Assembly: GCA_035285595.1 (NCBI GenBank)
Contig: JAYKGV010000034.1
Location: 1 to 64,000 of the forward strand
DNA: 64,000 nt
DNA from: VGJW01 sp035285595
Lineage (GTDB): Bacteria > Cyanobacteriota > Sericytochromatia > S15B-MN24 > VGJW01
Reading direction: 5' to 3'
A model generated the notes under the pieces. The model did not search any database. It was not told the DNA's origin and saw only the letters and a list, made by a program, of their open reading frames with translations. The position numbers were made by a program, and so were the translations under genes. This document shows, one piece after another, positions 8,631 through 17,543 of the stretch (its first letter is position 1; every line of letters starts with the position of its first letter).

Positions 8631-8986
8631 TCGCTCAGGCGGACCACCGCCATCGGCGCACCGTCTCCACGACGAGGAACGGTCTTCAACACTCGCACAT
8701 AACCACCCTGACGCTCACGGAAACGGGGCCCAATCTCGTTGAAAAGCTTGCGGCACACTTCCGTATCGTAGATCCACGCCTCGGCTTGGCGCCGCGCGTG
8801 CAGATCTCCACGCTTTGCCAAGGTCACCATGGCATCGCACTGGGAGACGACAGCCTTGGCTCTGGCCTCCGTGGTAATGATCTGGTCATGCCGGAACAAC
8901 TCGGTCGTCAGGGCCCGCAGCAGAGCCTTACGCTGGTCGGCCGGCTTGGCGAGCCGGTGGCGGTTCTTCTGATGGCGCATGATCAA
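8627..8986 (-). CDS. rplQ: 50S ribosomal protein L17
   Basis: A 119-residue L17 with RHQKNRHRLAKPADQRKALLRAL and the C-terminal GGYVRVLKTVPRRGDGAPMA signature. It starts with an ATGA overlap on the rpoA stop and ends in a TTGA overlap with truA, so the three genes are translationally coupled. Confidence 0.98.
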   Translation of the reverse strand: MIMRHQKNRHRLAKPADQRKALLRALTTELFRHDQIITTEARAKAVVSQCDAMVTLAKRGDLHARRQAEAWIYDTEVCRKLFNEIGPRFRERQGGYVRVLKTVPRRGDGAPMAVVRLSD

Positions 8987-9960
8987 AGCTCTCCCGAAGT
9001 GACGTAGCTGTCGTCGAGGTCACCTGCGGCCATGTTGTAGCCCAACGAACGCATCCGCTCGATGACTTCCTCGGCCGACTTCTTGCCGAAGTTCTTGATA
9101 TCCATCAGATCCCGCTCAGTCTTCTTGAGCAGATCCCCGACGGTGTAGATGTTGGCCCGCTTGAGACAGTTGTAGGCACGCACCGACAACTCAAGCTCTT
9201 CAATGGGCATGTCCGTCGGCTGGGGCTTGCCAGACTCATCCTTGGAGGACCTGGACCCGCCACCGATGACATCGCGGGCCATGTCCGCGAAGACGTCGAA
9301 CTGACGAATCAAGATGTCCGCAGCCAAGCTGATAGCCTCAGTTGCATTGACGGACCCTGTCGTCCAGGTCTCCAGGATGAGCCGATCAAAGTCGGTCATC
9401 TGGCCCACTCGGGTATCTTCAACCAAGTAGTTGACCTTCCGGACCGGCATGAAGATGGAATCGATAGGAATCACACCTACAGCCTGATTAGGCCGCCTGT
9501 TGCGCTCGGCCGTGACAAATCCCTTGCCCCGTTCGATCTGAAACTCCATCTCCAAGCTTCCACCATCCAACGTAGCGATCGGCCACTCCGGATTGATGAC
9601 CTCCACATCTGCATCAGTCTGAATCATGCCGGCGGTAACCACACCAGTGAAGCCATGAACGGCAAGGTGAGCGGTCTTGGTGTCTCCCCCGTGCATCTTC
9701 ACGACGACGCCCTTCAGATTGAGGACGATGTCGATGACATCCTCGACCACACCCGGAATGGATGTGAACTCATGGGCGACTCCATTGATCCGCATGGCGG
9801 TGATGGCCGCGCCCTCAATACCCGAAAGCAGAACACGACGAAGGGCATTGCCCAACGTGGTACCGTAACCCCGCTCCAAAGGCTCAGCAACAAACTTGCT
9901 GTACGTAAGACCTTCCTCTGTACGGTAGGACTCAACGCACTCGATCCTGGGCTTTTCCAT
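8983..9960 (-). CDS. rpoA: RNA polymerase alpha subunit
   Basis: A 325-residue alpha subunit. The N-terminal domain (assembly/dimerisation) includes PLERGYGTTLGNALRRVLLS. A Ser/Gly/Lys-rich linker near residue 240 leads into the C-terminal domain with IEELELSVRAYNCLKRANI and GKKSAEEV, the helix-hairpin-helix that contacts UP elements and activators. Placed as usual after rpsD and overlapping rplQ by 4 bp. Confidence 0.98.
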   Translation of the reverse strand: MEKPRIECVESYRTEEGLTYSKFVAEPLERGYGTTLGNALRRVLLSGIEGAAITAMRINGVAHEFTSIPGVVEDVIDIVLNLKGVVVKMHGGDTKTAHLAVHGFTGVVTAGMIQTDADVEVINPEWPIATLDGGSLEMEFQIERGKGFVTAERNRRPNQAVGVIPIDSIFMPVRKVNYLVEDTRVGQMTDFDRLILETWTTGSVNATEAISLAADILIRQFDVFADMARDVIGGGSRSSKDESGKPQPTDMPIEELELSVRAYNCLKRANIYTVGDLLKKTERDLMDIKNFGKKSAEEVIERMRSLGYNMAAGDLDDSYVTSGEL

Positions 9961-9978
9961 ATTGGTGCCTTCCTTCCC

Positions 9979-10611
9979 TTACCGCGAGTAGTACTCGACG
10001 ATGTACTGCTCGTTGACCGGGCTATCGATATCGGTGCGGGCGGGCGACGACAGCACCTTGCCCGTCAGCGTCTCAGCATCCGCCGTCAGCCAGGTTGGCA
10101 CCCGGGCCGCCACACCAGCAGAGACCACACGCTTGAGGAACTCCTTGGAACCTTCGGCCACAGTAATCACATCGCCCGGACGAACAACAAAGCTGGGAAT
10201 ATCAACCCTACGCTTCACACCATTCCGCTCCACCTCGAAGTGTCCATGCTTGACCATCTGGCGGCTCTGGGGACGGCTCGCCGCCAAACCCAACCGGACC
10301 ACGACGTTATCAAGCCGCATCTCCAGCAAACGGAGCAACTGCTCACCCGTGACACCCTTGTGACCGGCTGCCTTGGCGTAATAGGCAGAGAACTGCTTCT
10401 CGCCCACACCATAAAAGCGCCTCGCCAGCTGCTTGGCCCGAAGACGAACCGCGTACTCCGAATTCTTGACCCGGAACTGCGCGTTGCGACCCGGCCGATA
10501 CTCACGACGGCTGATGGAGCACTTGTTGGTCGTGCACCGCTCGCCCTTCAGGAAGAGCTTGACACCTTCAGCGCGACAAAGCTTACAAACAGGACCAGTA
10601 TAACGAGCCAT
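9979..10611 (-). CDS. rpsD: 30S ribosomal protein S4 (zinc-binding form)
   Basis: A 210-residue S4, a 16S rRNA assembly initiator. The N-terminus keeps a four-cysteine zinc knuckle (CKLC...C...C within the first 35 residues), so it is the C+ form. The S4 RNA-binding fold follows with LRLDNVVVRLGLAASRPQSR. In several bacteria S4 represses its own operon. It lies between rpsK and rpoA as expected. Confidence 0.98.
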   Translation of the reverse strand: MARYTGPVCKLCRAEGVKLFLKGERCTTNKCSISRREYRPGRNAQFRVKNSEYAVRLRAKQLARRFYGVGEKQFSAYYAKAAGHKGVTGEQLLRLLEMRLDNVVVRLGLAASRPQSRQMVKHGHFEVERNGVKRRVDIPSFVVRPGDVITVAEGSKEFLKRVVSAGVAARVPTWLTADAETLTGKVLSSPARTDIDSPVNEQYIVEYYSR

Positions 10612-10625
10612 AACGGTCTACCTCC

Positions 10626-11015
10626 TCAAACCCGGCGCCGCTTGGGGGGGCGGCAACCGTTGTGGGGAATCGGAGTAACATCCTTGATCAGGGTCACCTC
10701 GAGACCCGCGGCCTGCAGCGCGCGAATGGCGGTCTCCCGACCCGCACCCGGGCCCTTGACCGTTACCTCCACCACCCTCATGCCGTGCTCCATCGCCTTC
10801 TGAGCAGCCTGCTCAGCGGCCTGCTGGGCTGCAAACGGGGTGCCCTTCTTCGCTCCCTTGAAGCCCACCGTGCCCGCAGCACCCCAAGAAATCACGGCGC
10901 CATCTGGGCCGGTGATGCTGACGATGGTGTTATTGAAAGTCGACCGGATGTGCGCGACGCCGGAGTGGATATTTTTCCGCTCACGACGACGCGGCTTTGC
11001 ACTTGGCTTAGCCAA
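10626..11015 (-). CDS. rpsK: 30S ribosomal protein S11
   Basis: A 129-residue S11 of the platform. Diagnostic stretches are GVAHIRSTFNNTIVSITGPD, WGAAGTVGFKGAKKGTPFAA and the C-terminal DVTPIPHNGCRPPKRRRV. It is separated from rpsM upstream by an unusually long 113-bp spacer. Confidence 0.98.
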   Translation of the reverse strand: MAKPSAKPRRRERKNIHSGVAHIRSTFNNTIVSITGPDGAVISWGAAGTVGFKGAKKGTPFAAQQAAEQAAQKAMEHGMRVVEVTVKGPGAGRETAIRALQAAGLEVTLIKDVTPIPHNGCRPPKRRRV

Positions 11016-11128
11016 AACAATAACCTCGAATCAATGCTGCGAACCCTATCAAAGCCTTCATCCCGGGCCGCAGCCCCCGGTTTACAGCAACACATCCGCA
11101 GCCGTCAGCCGTGGAATCGCTGAAACTA
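11016..11128 (-). other. 113-bp spacer between rpsM and rpsK with a GC hairpin
   Basis: Almost every other junction in this superoperon is under 60 bp or overlapping. Here no coding frame is supported. The minus-strand RNA can form a stem from CCGGG and CCCGG around GGCTGCGG. It may be a processing or translational-control site, for example for S4 or S11 binding; this is inference. Confidence 0.4.
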
Positions 11129-11497
11129 CTACTTCTTCTTGCCCGCGACCGTCTTCTTCACGCCACGACGGGTACGAGCATTGGTCTTGGTCCGCTGCCC
11201 GCGAACAGGAAGGCCTTTACGATGCCGAATCCCACGGAAAGAACCCACTTCGATCAGCCGCTTGATGTTGAGGCTGATCACCCGACGAAGATCACCCTCA
11301 ACCTGATGATTACGGTCGATCTCTTCACGAAGCTTGCTGACATCGGCTTCGGAAAGATCCTTCGTCCGAGCGTCGGGATCCACACCGGTCCGCTCCAGAA
11401 TTAGCTTGGCCACGGCGGGACCGACACCGAAAATATACTGAAGCGCAACTTCGATGCGCTTCTCACGAGGAATATCAACGCCTGCAATACGAGCCAT
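11129..11497 (-). CDS. rpsM: 30S ribosomal protein S13
   Basis: A 122-residue S13 of the 30S head, contacting the P-site tRNA and L5. It starts ARIAGVDIPREKRIEVALQY, shows FRGIRHRKGLPVRGQRTKTN, and ends in a basic KKTVAGKKK tail. It lies 14 bp after rpmJ. Confidence 0.98.
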   Translation of the reverse strand: MARIAGVDIPREKRIEVALQYIFGVGPAVAKLILERTGVDPDARTKDLSEADVSKLREEIDRNHQVEGDLRRVISLNIKRLIEVGSFRGIRHRKGLPVRGQRTKTNARTRRGVKKTVAGKKK

Positions 11498-11511
11498 GAT
11501 CCAAACTCTCC

Positions 11512-11625
11512 CTAACCCTGGCGCTGCTTATGCTTGGGATTTTCACAGATCACCATGACCGTACGATGGCGCTTGATGACCTTACACTTGTCACAAATCG
11601 GCTTGACCGATGCCCTAACCTTCAT
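11512..11625 (-). CDS. rpmJ: 50S ribosomal protein L36
   Basis: A 37-residue L36 read directly from the sequence: it begins MKVRASVKPICDKCKVIKRH and ends ENPKHKQRQG. The zinc ligands Cys-Xaa2-Cys, Cys and His are all present, so this is the zinc-containing C+ form. It lies between infA and rpsM, the canonical order. Confidence 0.97.
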   Translation of the reverse strand: MKVRASVKPICDKCKVIKRHRTVMVICENPKHKQRQG

Positions 11626-11628
11626 GAA

Positions 11629-11883
11629 TCACCTCATTCGATACGTGATGCGACCACGCGTCAGGTCGTAGGGCGATAGCTCGACCTTGACCTTGTCACC
11701 CGGCAAAATCTTGATGAAATGCTTGCGGATCTTACCGGAAATATGAGCAAGAACCTGATGTCCGTTTTCAAGCTCCACCTTGAACATGGCATTAGGCAAA
11801 CTCTCTCGAATCGTGCCCTCGACCTCAATCGTGTCGCTCTTGGGTGGGGGCGGCGTGCGCCGCTGGGGCTGATTGCCTCTCAT
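11629..11883 (-). CDS. infA: translation initiation factor IF-1
   Basis: An 84-residue IF-1 with an S1-like OB fold. Motifs include IEVEGTIRESLPNAMFKVEL, NGHQVLAHISGKIRKHFIKI and SPYDLTRGRITYR. A short N-terminal extension (about 17 residues, Pro/Arg rich) precedes the conserved core. The start overlaps the map stop by 4 bp (ATGA). Confidence 0.97.
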   Translation of the reverse strand: MRGNQPQRRTPPPPKSDTIEVEGTIRESLPNAMFKVELENGHQVLAHISGKIRKHFIKILPGDKVKVELSPYDLTRGRITYRMR

Positions 11884-12710
11884 GACTGCACCGCCTTGGG
11901 CAACTCCGTCACCGCACGCACCGAATCATAATCTCGCCCTTCCTCAAGAGTGAGCACTTCCGGCTGATCGCCCACCAGGATGGTGTGCTCAAAATGCGCG
12001 GACAACTTACGATCAGCAGTCACCACGGTCCAACGGTCGGCCAAGACCTTGGTCTCGGGCACCCCCGCATTGATCATGGGCTCGACGGCAACCGCCATAC
12101 CAGCCACCAAACGAACGCCGGCACCACGCTCCCCGTAATTCGGAATCTGAGGAGCCATATGCAACGACGTACCGATTCCATGCCCGACATACTCACGTAC
12201 AACGGAGAAACCTTCGGCCTCAGCGTGAGATTGAACAGCATGTCCCAGGTCACCGATGGACACTCCGTCGCGGATCAGTGGAATAGCGCGCCAGAGCGAC
12301 TCCTCCGTAACTCTTAGAAGACGAAAGGCCTCGCTGGACACCTCTCCGACAGGGACAGTAATGGCCGCATCAGCATACATACCGTCCACGATCGCGCCCA
12401 TGTCCAGACCCACCACGTCTCCCGCCTGCAATCGACGCCGATTCGGCAGACCGTGAACAACCTTCTCGTTCTCCGAAGCACAAATCGTGTACTTGTAACC
12501 GTAAATCCCCTTGAAGGCAGGAACGGCTCCACGAGCCCGAATAAAGTCCTCGGCAGCCTCGTCAAGGTCCCGAGTACTGACACCCTCACGAGCCTCTCGC
12601 CGCAAGAACGCCAACAGGCCCCCGACCACACGCCCGGCCTCACGCATGGCATCGATCTGAGCAGGCGTCAGCAAGCAAAACGCATCAGGCGCGCCCACGA
12701 ACACCCCCAT
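11880..12710 (-). CDS. map: type I methionine aminopeptidase
   Basis: About 276 residues. It removes the initiator Met from nascent proteins. The dinuclear metal ligands are visible: Asp in GLDMGAIVDG, Asp in YADAAIT, His in YVGHGIG, Glu in VAVEPMI and Glu in AHFEHTILV; the substrate-contact His is in EKVVHGLPN. The start is uncertain. The ATG at 12710 gives about 26 bp overlap with adk, while GTG or TTG codons further in would shorten the N-terminus by 2 to 13 residues. The adk-map-infA order is typical of Gram-positive and cyanobacterial-type spc/alpha junctions. Confidence 0.95.
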   Translation of the reverse strand: MGVFVGAPDAFCLLTPAQIDAMREAGRVVGGLLAFLRREAREGVSTRDLDEAAEDFIRARGAVPAFKGIYGYKYTICASENEKVVHGLPNRRRLQAGDVVGLDMGAIVDGMYADAAITVPVGEVSSEAFRLLRVTEESLWRAIPLIRDGVSIGDLGHAVQSHAEAEGFSVVREYVGHGIGTSLHMAPQIPNYGERGAGVRLVAGMAVAVEPMINAGVPETKVLADRWTVVTADRKLSAHFEHTILVGDQPEVLTLEEGRDYDSVRAVTELPKAVQS

Positions 12711-13353
12711 CCAGCCCCAAGGCCGAGACCAGAAGACCCTGGACCTCATCGAGCCCCCGGGCGGCATCCACACGACGCAACAAACCCTTCTCACCGTAGT
12801 AGCCTGCCAGAGGCGCCGTCTGGGCCTCATAGAGGTCAAGCCGGCGACGGATGGACTCCGGCGTGTCGTCCGCACGCTGCACGAGCGAGCCACCACAACG
12901 ATCACACACCCCCTCAATTGCGGAGGGCGCCGAGTCCACATGGTAGACCGCACCACACGAGCCACAGGTCCGACGCCCAGCAAGCCTGGAGAGAAGAACC
13001 TCACGAGGCGCATCGAACAACACCACCGCATCCAGAGGACGACCCGCCCCGATCAACACGGCATCCAAACCTTCAGCCTGAGCCAGCGTCCGCGGGAAAC
13101 CGTCGAGGATAAACCCCGAAACCGCATCGGCCTGAGACACCCGCCCATTGATCAGACTCAGAACAATCTCATCGGACACGAGCTCTCCGGCCCGCATCAA
13201 GGAGCCAACGAGCTCTCCAAGCTGGCTACCCGCCGCCACCTCGGCGCGCAACATGTCCCCGGTCGAGAGCGCAGGAACACCCAGCAGAGACGAAAGCTTC
13301 GACCCTTGCGTGCCCTTGCCCACACCTTGGGGGCCAAGAAAAACTATACGCAT
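12685..13353 (-). CDS. adk: adenylate kinase
   Basis: A 222-residue long-form adenylate kinase (AMP + ATP to 2 ADP). The P-loop reads FLGPQGVGKGTQ, with Gln where Pro or Gly is more usual. The LID domain carries a four-cysteine zinc site (CGSC and CDRC), as in many Gram-positive-type enzymes. FILDGFPRTLAQA is the AMP-binding region. It lies 17 bp after secY. Confidence 0.97.
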   Translation of the reverse strand: MRIVFLGPQGVGKGTQGSKLSSLLGVPALSTGDMLRAEVAAGSQLGELVGSLMRAGELVSDEIVLSLINGRVSQADAVSGFILDGFPRTLAQAEGLDAVLIGAGRPLDAVVLFDAPREVLLSRLAGRRTCGSCGAVYHVDSAPSAIEGVCDRCGGSLVQRADDTPESIRRRLDLYEAQTAPLAGYYGEKGLLRRVDAARGLDEVQGLLVSALGLDGGVRGRA

Positions 13354-13370
13354 GATAACTAAGAGTCCGA

Positions 13371-14771
13371 TTATTCCATGAAACCTTCGTAGCGTCTAGA
13401 CAGCAGCTGCGTCTGGAGCTGATTGAAAAGATCCACGGCCACACCAACCATAATCAGCAGGGCGGTTGACCCTAGGCCTCGAAAGCTTGTGATCTTGGTG
13501 GCGTCCTCGACCCAGGTAGGGAGCAACGCAACTATTCCCAGGAAAATCGCCCCCAAGAAAGTGATCCGGTTGAGTACGCCTTCAAGATACTCGGCCGACT
13601 CCCGACCCGGACGCACGCCCGGAATGAAGTTGCCATGCTTCATCAGATTGTTGGCCAACTCCACCGGATTCAACACCAGGCCAGCATAGAAGTAAGAGAA
13701 GAAGACGATCAAAAGGAAGTATACGACTGCATAAATCCCACCAAATGTGCCAAGTTCAGTAATTACCACCTGGACGGCCTGCAGGATTGCGGCCTTGAGA
13801 TTGCTCCACGCCCAGAATTCTCCGGTGGCAACTTGCCAATTGGCTGACACCGCCTTTGGTGCCTGTCCACCGTTAACCCACGAGGCGACCGTGATCGGGA
13901 ATAGCATCAAGGAACTGGCAAAAATGATGGGCATCACGCCACCCTGATTGACCTTGAAGGGGATGTAGCTCACCCGACCTTGAAGCAAACGCCCCCCGAC
14001 CTGGCGCTTGGCCGCCTGTACCGGTACGCGCCGGGCACCCTCCTGCACCACGATAATCGCCACGAGAATAGCCAGAAAAGAGCCCACGAGGATCATGACG
14101 GACAACCAGCTGTAGGCACCTGTCGTCACACCCTCAGCCGTCTGAGAGAAATAGGAAGGCAACCTTGAGAGAATGGACGCCATGATCAGCAAGGAAGCCC
14201 CGTTACCGATCCCTCGCTCTGTGATGAGCTCACCCAGCCACATGATGAGAACTGTCCCCGCAATCAGGGTGACCGATGTCGTCAGAAAAAACATGAAGGG
14301 AAAGCCACCTTGGCCATTTTGATGACCAAGAACTGCATTGCTGGCCCACATCCAATTGACGAGCGTCACCGCCTGAACCAATCCAAGAACGATGGTCAGG
14401 TATCGCGTCCACTGCTGGATCTTCTTGCGCCCGGCTTCTCCGCCTTCCTTCTGTAACTCCTCGAGCTTCGGAATCACTTGCGTCATCAATTGCATGATGA
14501 TGCTGGCATTGATGTACGGAGTAATGCCCAGGGCGAAGACAGAGAACTTGGCCAACGCGCCCCCGGAGAACAAATCAAAGAACGCGCCGAGAGCATTCCC
14601 GCCCCCAAAAAGCGCCTCCAATCGCATCTGGTCGATCCCGGGCATCGGCACATGTGCGCCAAACCGATACAAGCCGAGGATCGCAAGGGTAAAAAGTATC
14701 TTTTCCTTGAGACCAGGGGTACCCCACAAGGTCACCAAGGTCTGTGTGGAACGATTCGCAATCGAGGACAC
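13371..14771 (-). CDS. secY: preprotein translocase subunit SecY
   Basis: A 466-residue SecY with about ten hydrophobic segments, the protein-conducting channel. Diagnostic stretches: FGAHVPMPGIDQ, ALGITPYINASIIMQLMTQV, LITERGIGNGASLLI and MKHGNFIPGVRPG. The region between TM segments 7 and 8 has a loop with ASWVNGGQAPKAVSANWQ. It is preceded by a strong hairpin after rplO, which may tune its expression. Confidence 0.98.
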   Translation of the reverse strand: MSSIANRSTQTLVTLWGTPGLKEKILFTLAILGLYRFGAHVPMPGIDQMRLEALFGGGNALGAFFDLFSGGALAKFSVFALGITPYINASIIMQLMTQVIPKLEELQKEGGEAGRKKIQQWTRYLTIVLGLVQAVTLVNWMWASNAVLGHQNGQGGFPFMFFLTTSVTLIAGTVLIMWLGELITERGIGNGASLLIMASILSRLPSYFSQTAEGVTTGAYSWLSVMILVGSFLAILVAIIVVQEGARRVPVQAAKRQVGGRLLQGRVSYIPFKVNQGGVMPIIFASSLMLFPITVASWVNGGQAPKAVSANWQVATGEFWAWSNLKAAILQAVQVVITELGTFGGIYAVVYFLLIVFFSYFYAGLVLNPVELANNLMKHGNFIPGVRPGRESAEYLEGVLNRITFLGAIFLGIVALLPTWVEDATKITSFRGLGSTALLIMVGVAVDLFNQLQTQLLSRRYEGFME

Positions 14772-14810
14772 GGCCTACCACCTCAAGGCATCGTCGGGAC
14801 AAGAACAACA

Positions 14811-14844
14811 CAGCCACCCCATCCCGCAGGAGATAGGGTGGCTG
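14811..14844 (-). promoter_or_regulatory. perfect 9-bp hairpin between rplO and secY
   Basis: CAGCCACCC pairs perfectly with GGGTGGCTG across a 16-nt loop in the 89-bp rplO-secY gap. On the minus strand it is followed by TGTTGTTCTTG, a poor U-tract. It could be an attenuator or an RNA-processing/stability element limiting secY relative to the ribosomal proteins. Confidence 0.55.
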
Positions 14845-14860
14845 TTACACAACTTGGAAA

Positions 14861-15412
14861 TCAGGCACCAGCCTCGCTGGAGGCATCCTCGGATTCCACA
14901 GGACCACGATCACCAATGAGAACGCAAGCGCCGCCAGCGGCCTCAATCTTCTCACGAGCACCCTTGGTGAAGTGGTGAGCGTGAACAACAAGCTTCTTGT
15001 CCACATCTCCCTTGCCGAGCACACGCACACCATCTACACCGAGCTTGAGCACGACATACGAGCGGCCCTCGTCGTCGTGTACGACGCTAGAGCGGACCAG
15101 ACCGGCCTGGGCCATCAAGTCCGGGTCGACAGGAGTCTCACCTGAAAACACGTCACTGATGGCACCGATATTCACTTCAGCCCACTTGGAAACGTACCGC
15201 TCAGGTCGAACAAAGGCATGCTTCTTTGGGGTACGGCGGAAAAGCGGCATCTGACCGCCCTCAAAACCAACTTTGCGGCTCTCACCCGACCGCTGGCCTT
15301 GCCCGTTGTAACCGCGCGTCGCTGTCTTGCCGTGGCCAGAGCCGAAACCGCGCCCGACCCGCTTCGGCTTCCGCGTTGCACCCTCGGCAGGTTTCAGATC
15401 CTGGAGCTTCAT
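14861..15412 (-). CDS. rplO: 50S ribosomal protein L15
   Basis: A 183-residue L15, longer than the usual 145-150. The glycine-rich N-terminal extension GRGFGSGHGKTATRGYNGQG and FEGGQMPLFRRTPK are diagnostic. The C-terminus has an extra acidic tail (about 15 residues, ending EDASSEAGA). Its start overlaps rpmD by 4 bp. Confidence 0.97.
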   Translation of the reverse strand: MKLQDLKPAEGATRKPKRVGRGFGSGHGKTATRGYNGQGQRSGESRKVGFEGGQMPLFRRTPKKHAFVRPERYVSKWAEVNIGAISDVFSGETPVDPDLMAQAGLVRSSVVHDDEGRSYVVLKLGVDGVRVLGKGDVDKKLVVHAHHFTKGAREKIEAAGGACVLIGDRGPVESEDASSEAGA

Positions 15413-15600
15413 TCCGCCACCTCCACAAGGTGCTGAATCTTGCGGATCTGGCCCCTGATCGAGGGGCTATCGGGCCACTCGACGGTCTTGAACCGCTTGG
15501 TCAGGCCCAAAGCTCGCGCAGCGGCCTTCTGTGTCTTGTCGAATCCGATGGCGCTGCGCACGAGCGTCACCTTGACCATCTTCTCGGAAGAAGCCGTCAT
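15409..15600 (-). CDS. rpmD: 50S ribosomal protein L30
   Basis: A 63-residue L30 with VKVTLVRSAIGFDKTQKAAA and the C-terminal GQIRKIQHLVEV. Coupled at both ends by 4-bp overlaps with rpsE and rplO. Confidence 0.97.
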   Translation of the reverse strand: MTASSEKMVKVTLVRSAIGFDKTQKAAARALGLTKRFKTVEWPDSPSIRGQIRKIQHLVEVAE

Positions 15601-16160
15601 GCCTCTGACCTCCTCACCAGCTCAGAAAGAGCAACGCCCCGCATCGCCGACACGTGCTCGGCCCGATGAAGCTGCCTCAGGGCATCAATCGTCGCCCTTG
15701 CATTGTTCAGGGGAGACCGTGCCCCCATGGACTTGGACAGGATATCCTTGATCCCCGCCAACTCCAGGACCGTCCGAACAGAGCCGCCCGCGATGACACC
15801 CGTTCCCTTGGAAGCAGGCTTGAGCAGAACATTGCTCGCACCCGCCTCACCCACGATGGTATGGGGGATGGAGGTATCAACCATGGTCACGCTCACGACT
15901 TCCTTGCGTGCATCAGCCACGGCCTTCTGAATGGAGCTGACGACATCCGCCGCCTTGCCCACACCCACTCCCACACTACCCTTGTTGTTGCCTACCACCA
16001 CTACCGTGCGGAAAGACATCTTCTTACCGCCCTTGACGACCTTGGCCACTCGGCGGATCTGGACCACCTTCTCGGTCCACTCCTTCGGAAGTTCCTCACC
16101 GCCCTTGGAACGATCTCCACGATCCCGGCGAGGACCACGCTCACGCTTCGTCATTTCCAT
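15597..16160 (-). CDS. rpsE: 30S ribosomal protein S5
   Basis: A 187-residue S5, contributing to decoding accuracy. Motifs: VVQIRRVAKVVKGGKKMSF, VGVGVGKAADV, SIPHTIVGE and LLKPASKGTGVIAGG. A charged N-terminal extension of about 25 residues precedes the double-stranded-RNA-binding domain. Confidence 0.98.
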   Translation of the reverse strand: MEMTKRERGPRRDRGDRSKGGEELPKEWTEKVVQIRRVAKVVKGGKKMSFRTVVVVGNNKGSVGVGVGKAADVVSSIQKAVADARKEVVSVTMVDTSIPHTIVGEAGASNVLLKPASKGTGVIAGGSVRTVLELAGIKDILSKSMGARSPLNNARATIDALRQLHRAEHVSAMRGVALSELVRRSEA

Positions 16161-16165
16161 GGCAA

Positions 16166-16534
16166 TCAGAACTCCAGTCCAGCTTCGCGTGCCTTGGTGG
16201 CCAGCGCAGCAATGCGACCATGGTAGATGAACCCACCCCGATCATAGACAACGGCAGTAACCCCGGCAGCCTTTGCGCGCTCGGCGATGGCAGAACCCAC
16301 CGCCTCGGCAGCCGCAACATTGCAACCTTTCTCCAATCCAGCCTTTCGGACCAGCTCCAGGCTGCTGGCAGCCGCCAACGTCCGCCCAGCGACGTCATCG
16401 ATAATCTGCGCATAGATGTGCTGAGACGACCGATAAACCGCCAACCGGGGGCGATCCGCAGTACCCGCAACTTTGCCGCGGAGCCGACGATGCCGGTGAT
16501 CCTTCTCGGCTTTCCGATTTTTCTTCGTGATCAT
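16166..16534 (-). CDS. rplR: 50S ribosomal protein L18
   Basis: A 122-residue L18, a 5S rRNA binder. RPRLAVYRSSQHIYAQIIDD and VVYDRGGFIYHGRIAALA are diagnostic. It lies 5 bp upstream of rpsE and 9 bp after rplF. Confidence 0.98.
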   Translation of the reverse strand: MITKKNRKAEKDHRHRRLRGKVAGTADRPRLAVYRSSQHIYAQIIDDVAGRTLAAASSLELVRKAGLEKGCNVAAAEAVGSAIAERAKAAGVTAVVYDRGGFIYHGRIAALATKAREAGLEF

Positions 16535-16543
16535 CTGAAAACC

Positions 16544-17107
16544 CTACTTCTTCTTGCCGCCGGCCTTGCCGACCTTGCGACGGATGACCTCGCCCTCGTA
16601 CTTCACACCCTTGCCCTTGTAAGGCTCGGGCGGACGGCGGAAGCGAACATCAGCGGCTACATCCCCGACGAGCTGCTTGTCGATACCCTCGACCGTCACA
16701 CGGTTCGCCTTGGGATCAACCGCAAACGAGATGCCTTGAGGAGGCTCTACGACGACAGGGTGGCTGTACCCCAGGGCCATGACCAAGTTCCTGCCATCAA
16801 GACTGGCCCTGTAACCCACACCTACGATGTCCAAGGACTTGGTGAAGCCCGTGGTCACCCCTTGGACCATGTTGGCGACCAAGGTCCGAGAGAGCCCATG
16901 CAGGCTACGGCTGACCTTGTCATCCCCGCGCCGCTGAACCACCAGACCGCCTTCTTCACGCACCACGGAAACGTCCGTACGCAACACGCGGGACAGGGTT
17001 CCCTTGGGCCCCTTCACCGTCACACGGGTGCCTTCAGCCGGCAGAGCTTCCAAACTGACCTCAACTCCCGCCGGTACGGGAACTGGGCGCTTACCGATAC
17101 GACTCAT
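16544..17107 (-). CDS. rplF: 50S ribosomal protein L6
   Basis: A 187-residue L6 near the GTPase centre. It begins MSRIGKRPVPVPAGVEV, a family-typical N-terminus that fixes the start at 17107. The C-terminal GKGVKYEGEVIRRKVGKAGG is characteristic. Confidence 0.98.
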   Translation of the reverse strand: MSRIGKRPVPVPAGVEVSLEALPAEGTRVTVKGPKGTLSRVLRTDVSVVREEGGLVVQRRGDDKVSRSLHGLSRTLVANMVQGVTTGFTKSLDIVGVGYRASLDGRNLVMALGYSHPVVVEPPQGISFAVDPKANRVTVEGIDKQLVGDVAADVRFRRPPEPYKGKGVKYEGEVIRRKVGKAGGKKK

Positions 17108-17120
17108 ATGCGTCCTCCCC

Positions 17121-17528
17121 CTACCACACGAAAGCCAAGACTTCGCCGCCCACACCCGCCCGCCGAGCCGACCTGTCGGTCATGATGCCGCGCGGGGTGC
17201 TGACGATGGCAATACCCAAGCCACCAAGGACCCGGGGAATCTCCTGAGAGCCCTTGTAAATCCGAAGACCAGGGCGGGAAATCCGCTTGATCCCGGTGAT
17301 GACACGCTCACGACGGCGCTCCCCACCGTACTTAAGGGTCAGACGCAGCTGAGGATGACCAGCCGAATCGGTGGCTTCATCCACACCGGCCACGTAACCC
17401 TCCTCAAGCAGCACTCTCGCGATTTCGCGCTTGATTCGGGACAAAGGAACGTCGACAACCGGCTTGAAGGCGGTGTTACCGTTGCGGATGCGCGTCAGCA
17501 TATCCGCGATGGGATCGGTCACAGGCAT
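17121..17528 (-). CDS. rpsH: 30S ribosomal protein S8
   Basis: A 135-residue S8, a 16S central-domain binder and in some bacteria translational repressor of the spc operon. It shows DPIADMLTRIRNGN and the C-terminal ISTPRGIMTDRSARRAGVGG. Confidence 0.98.
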   Translation of the reverse strand: MPVTDPIADMLTRIRNGNTAFKPVVDVPLSRIKREIARVLLEEGYVAGVDEATDSAGHPQLRLTLKYGGERRRERVITGIKRISRPGLRIYKGSQEIPRVLGGLGIAIVSTPRGIMTDRSARRAGVGGEVLAFVW

Positions 17529-17543
17529 TATCGTGCTCCCCCC

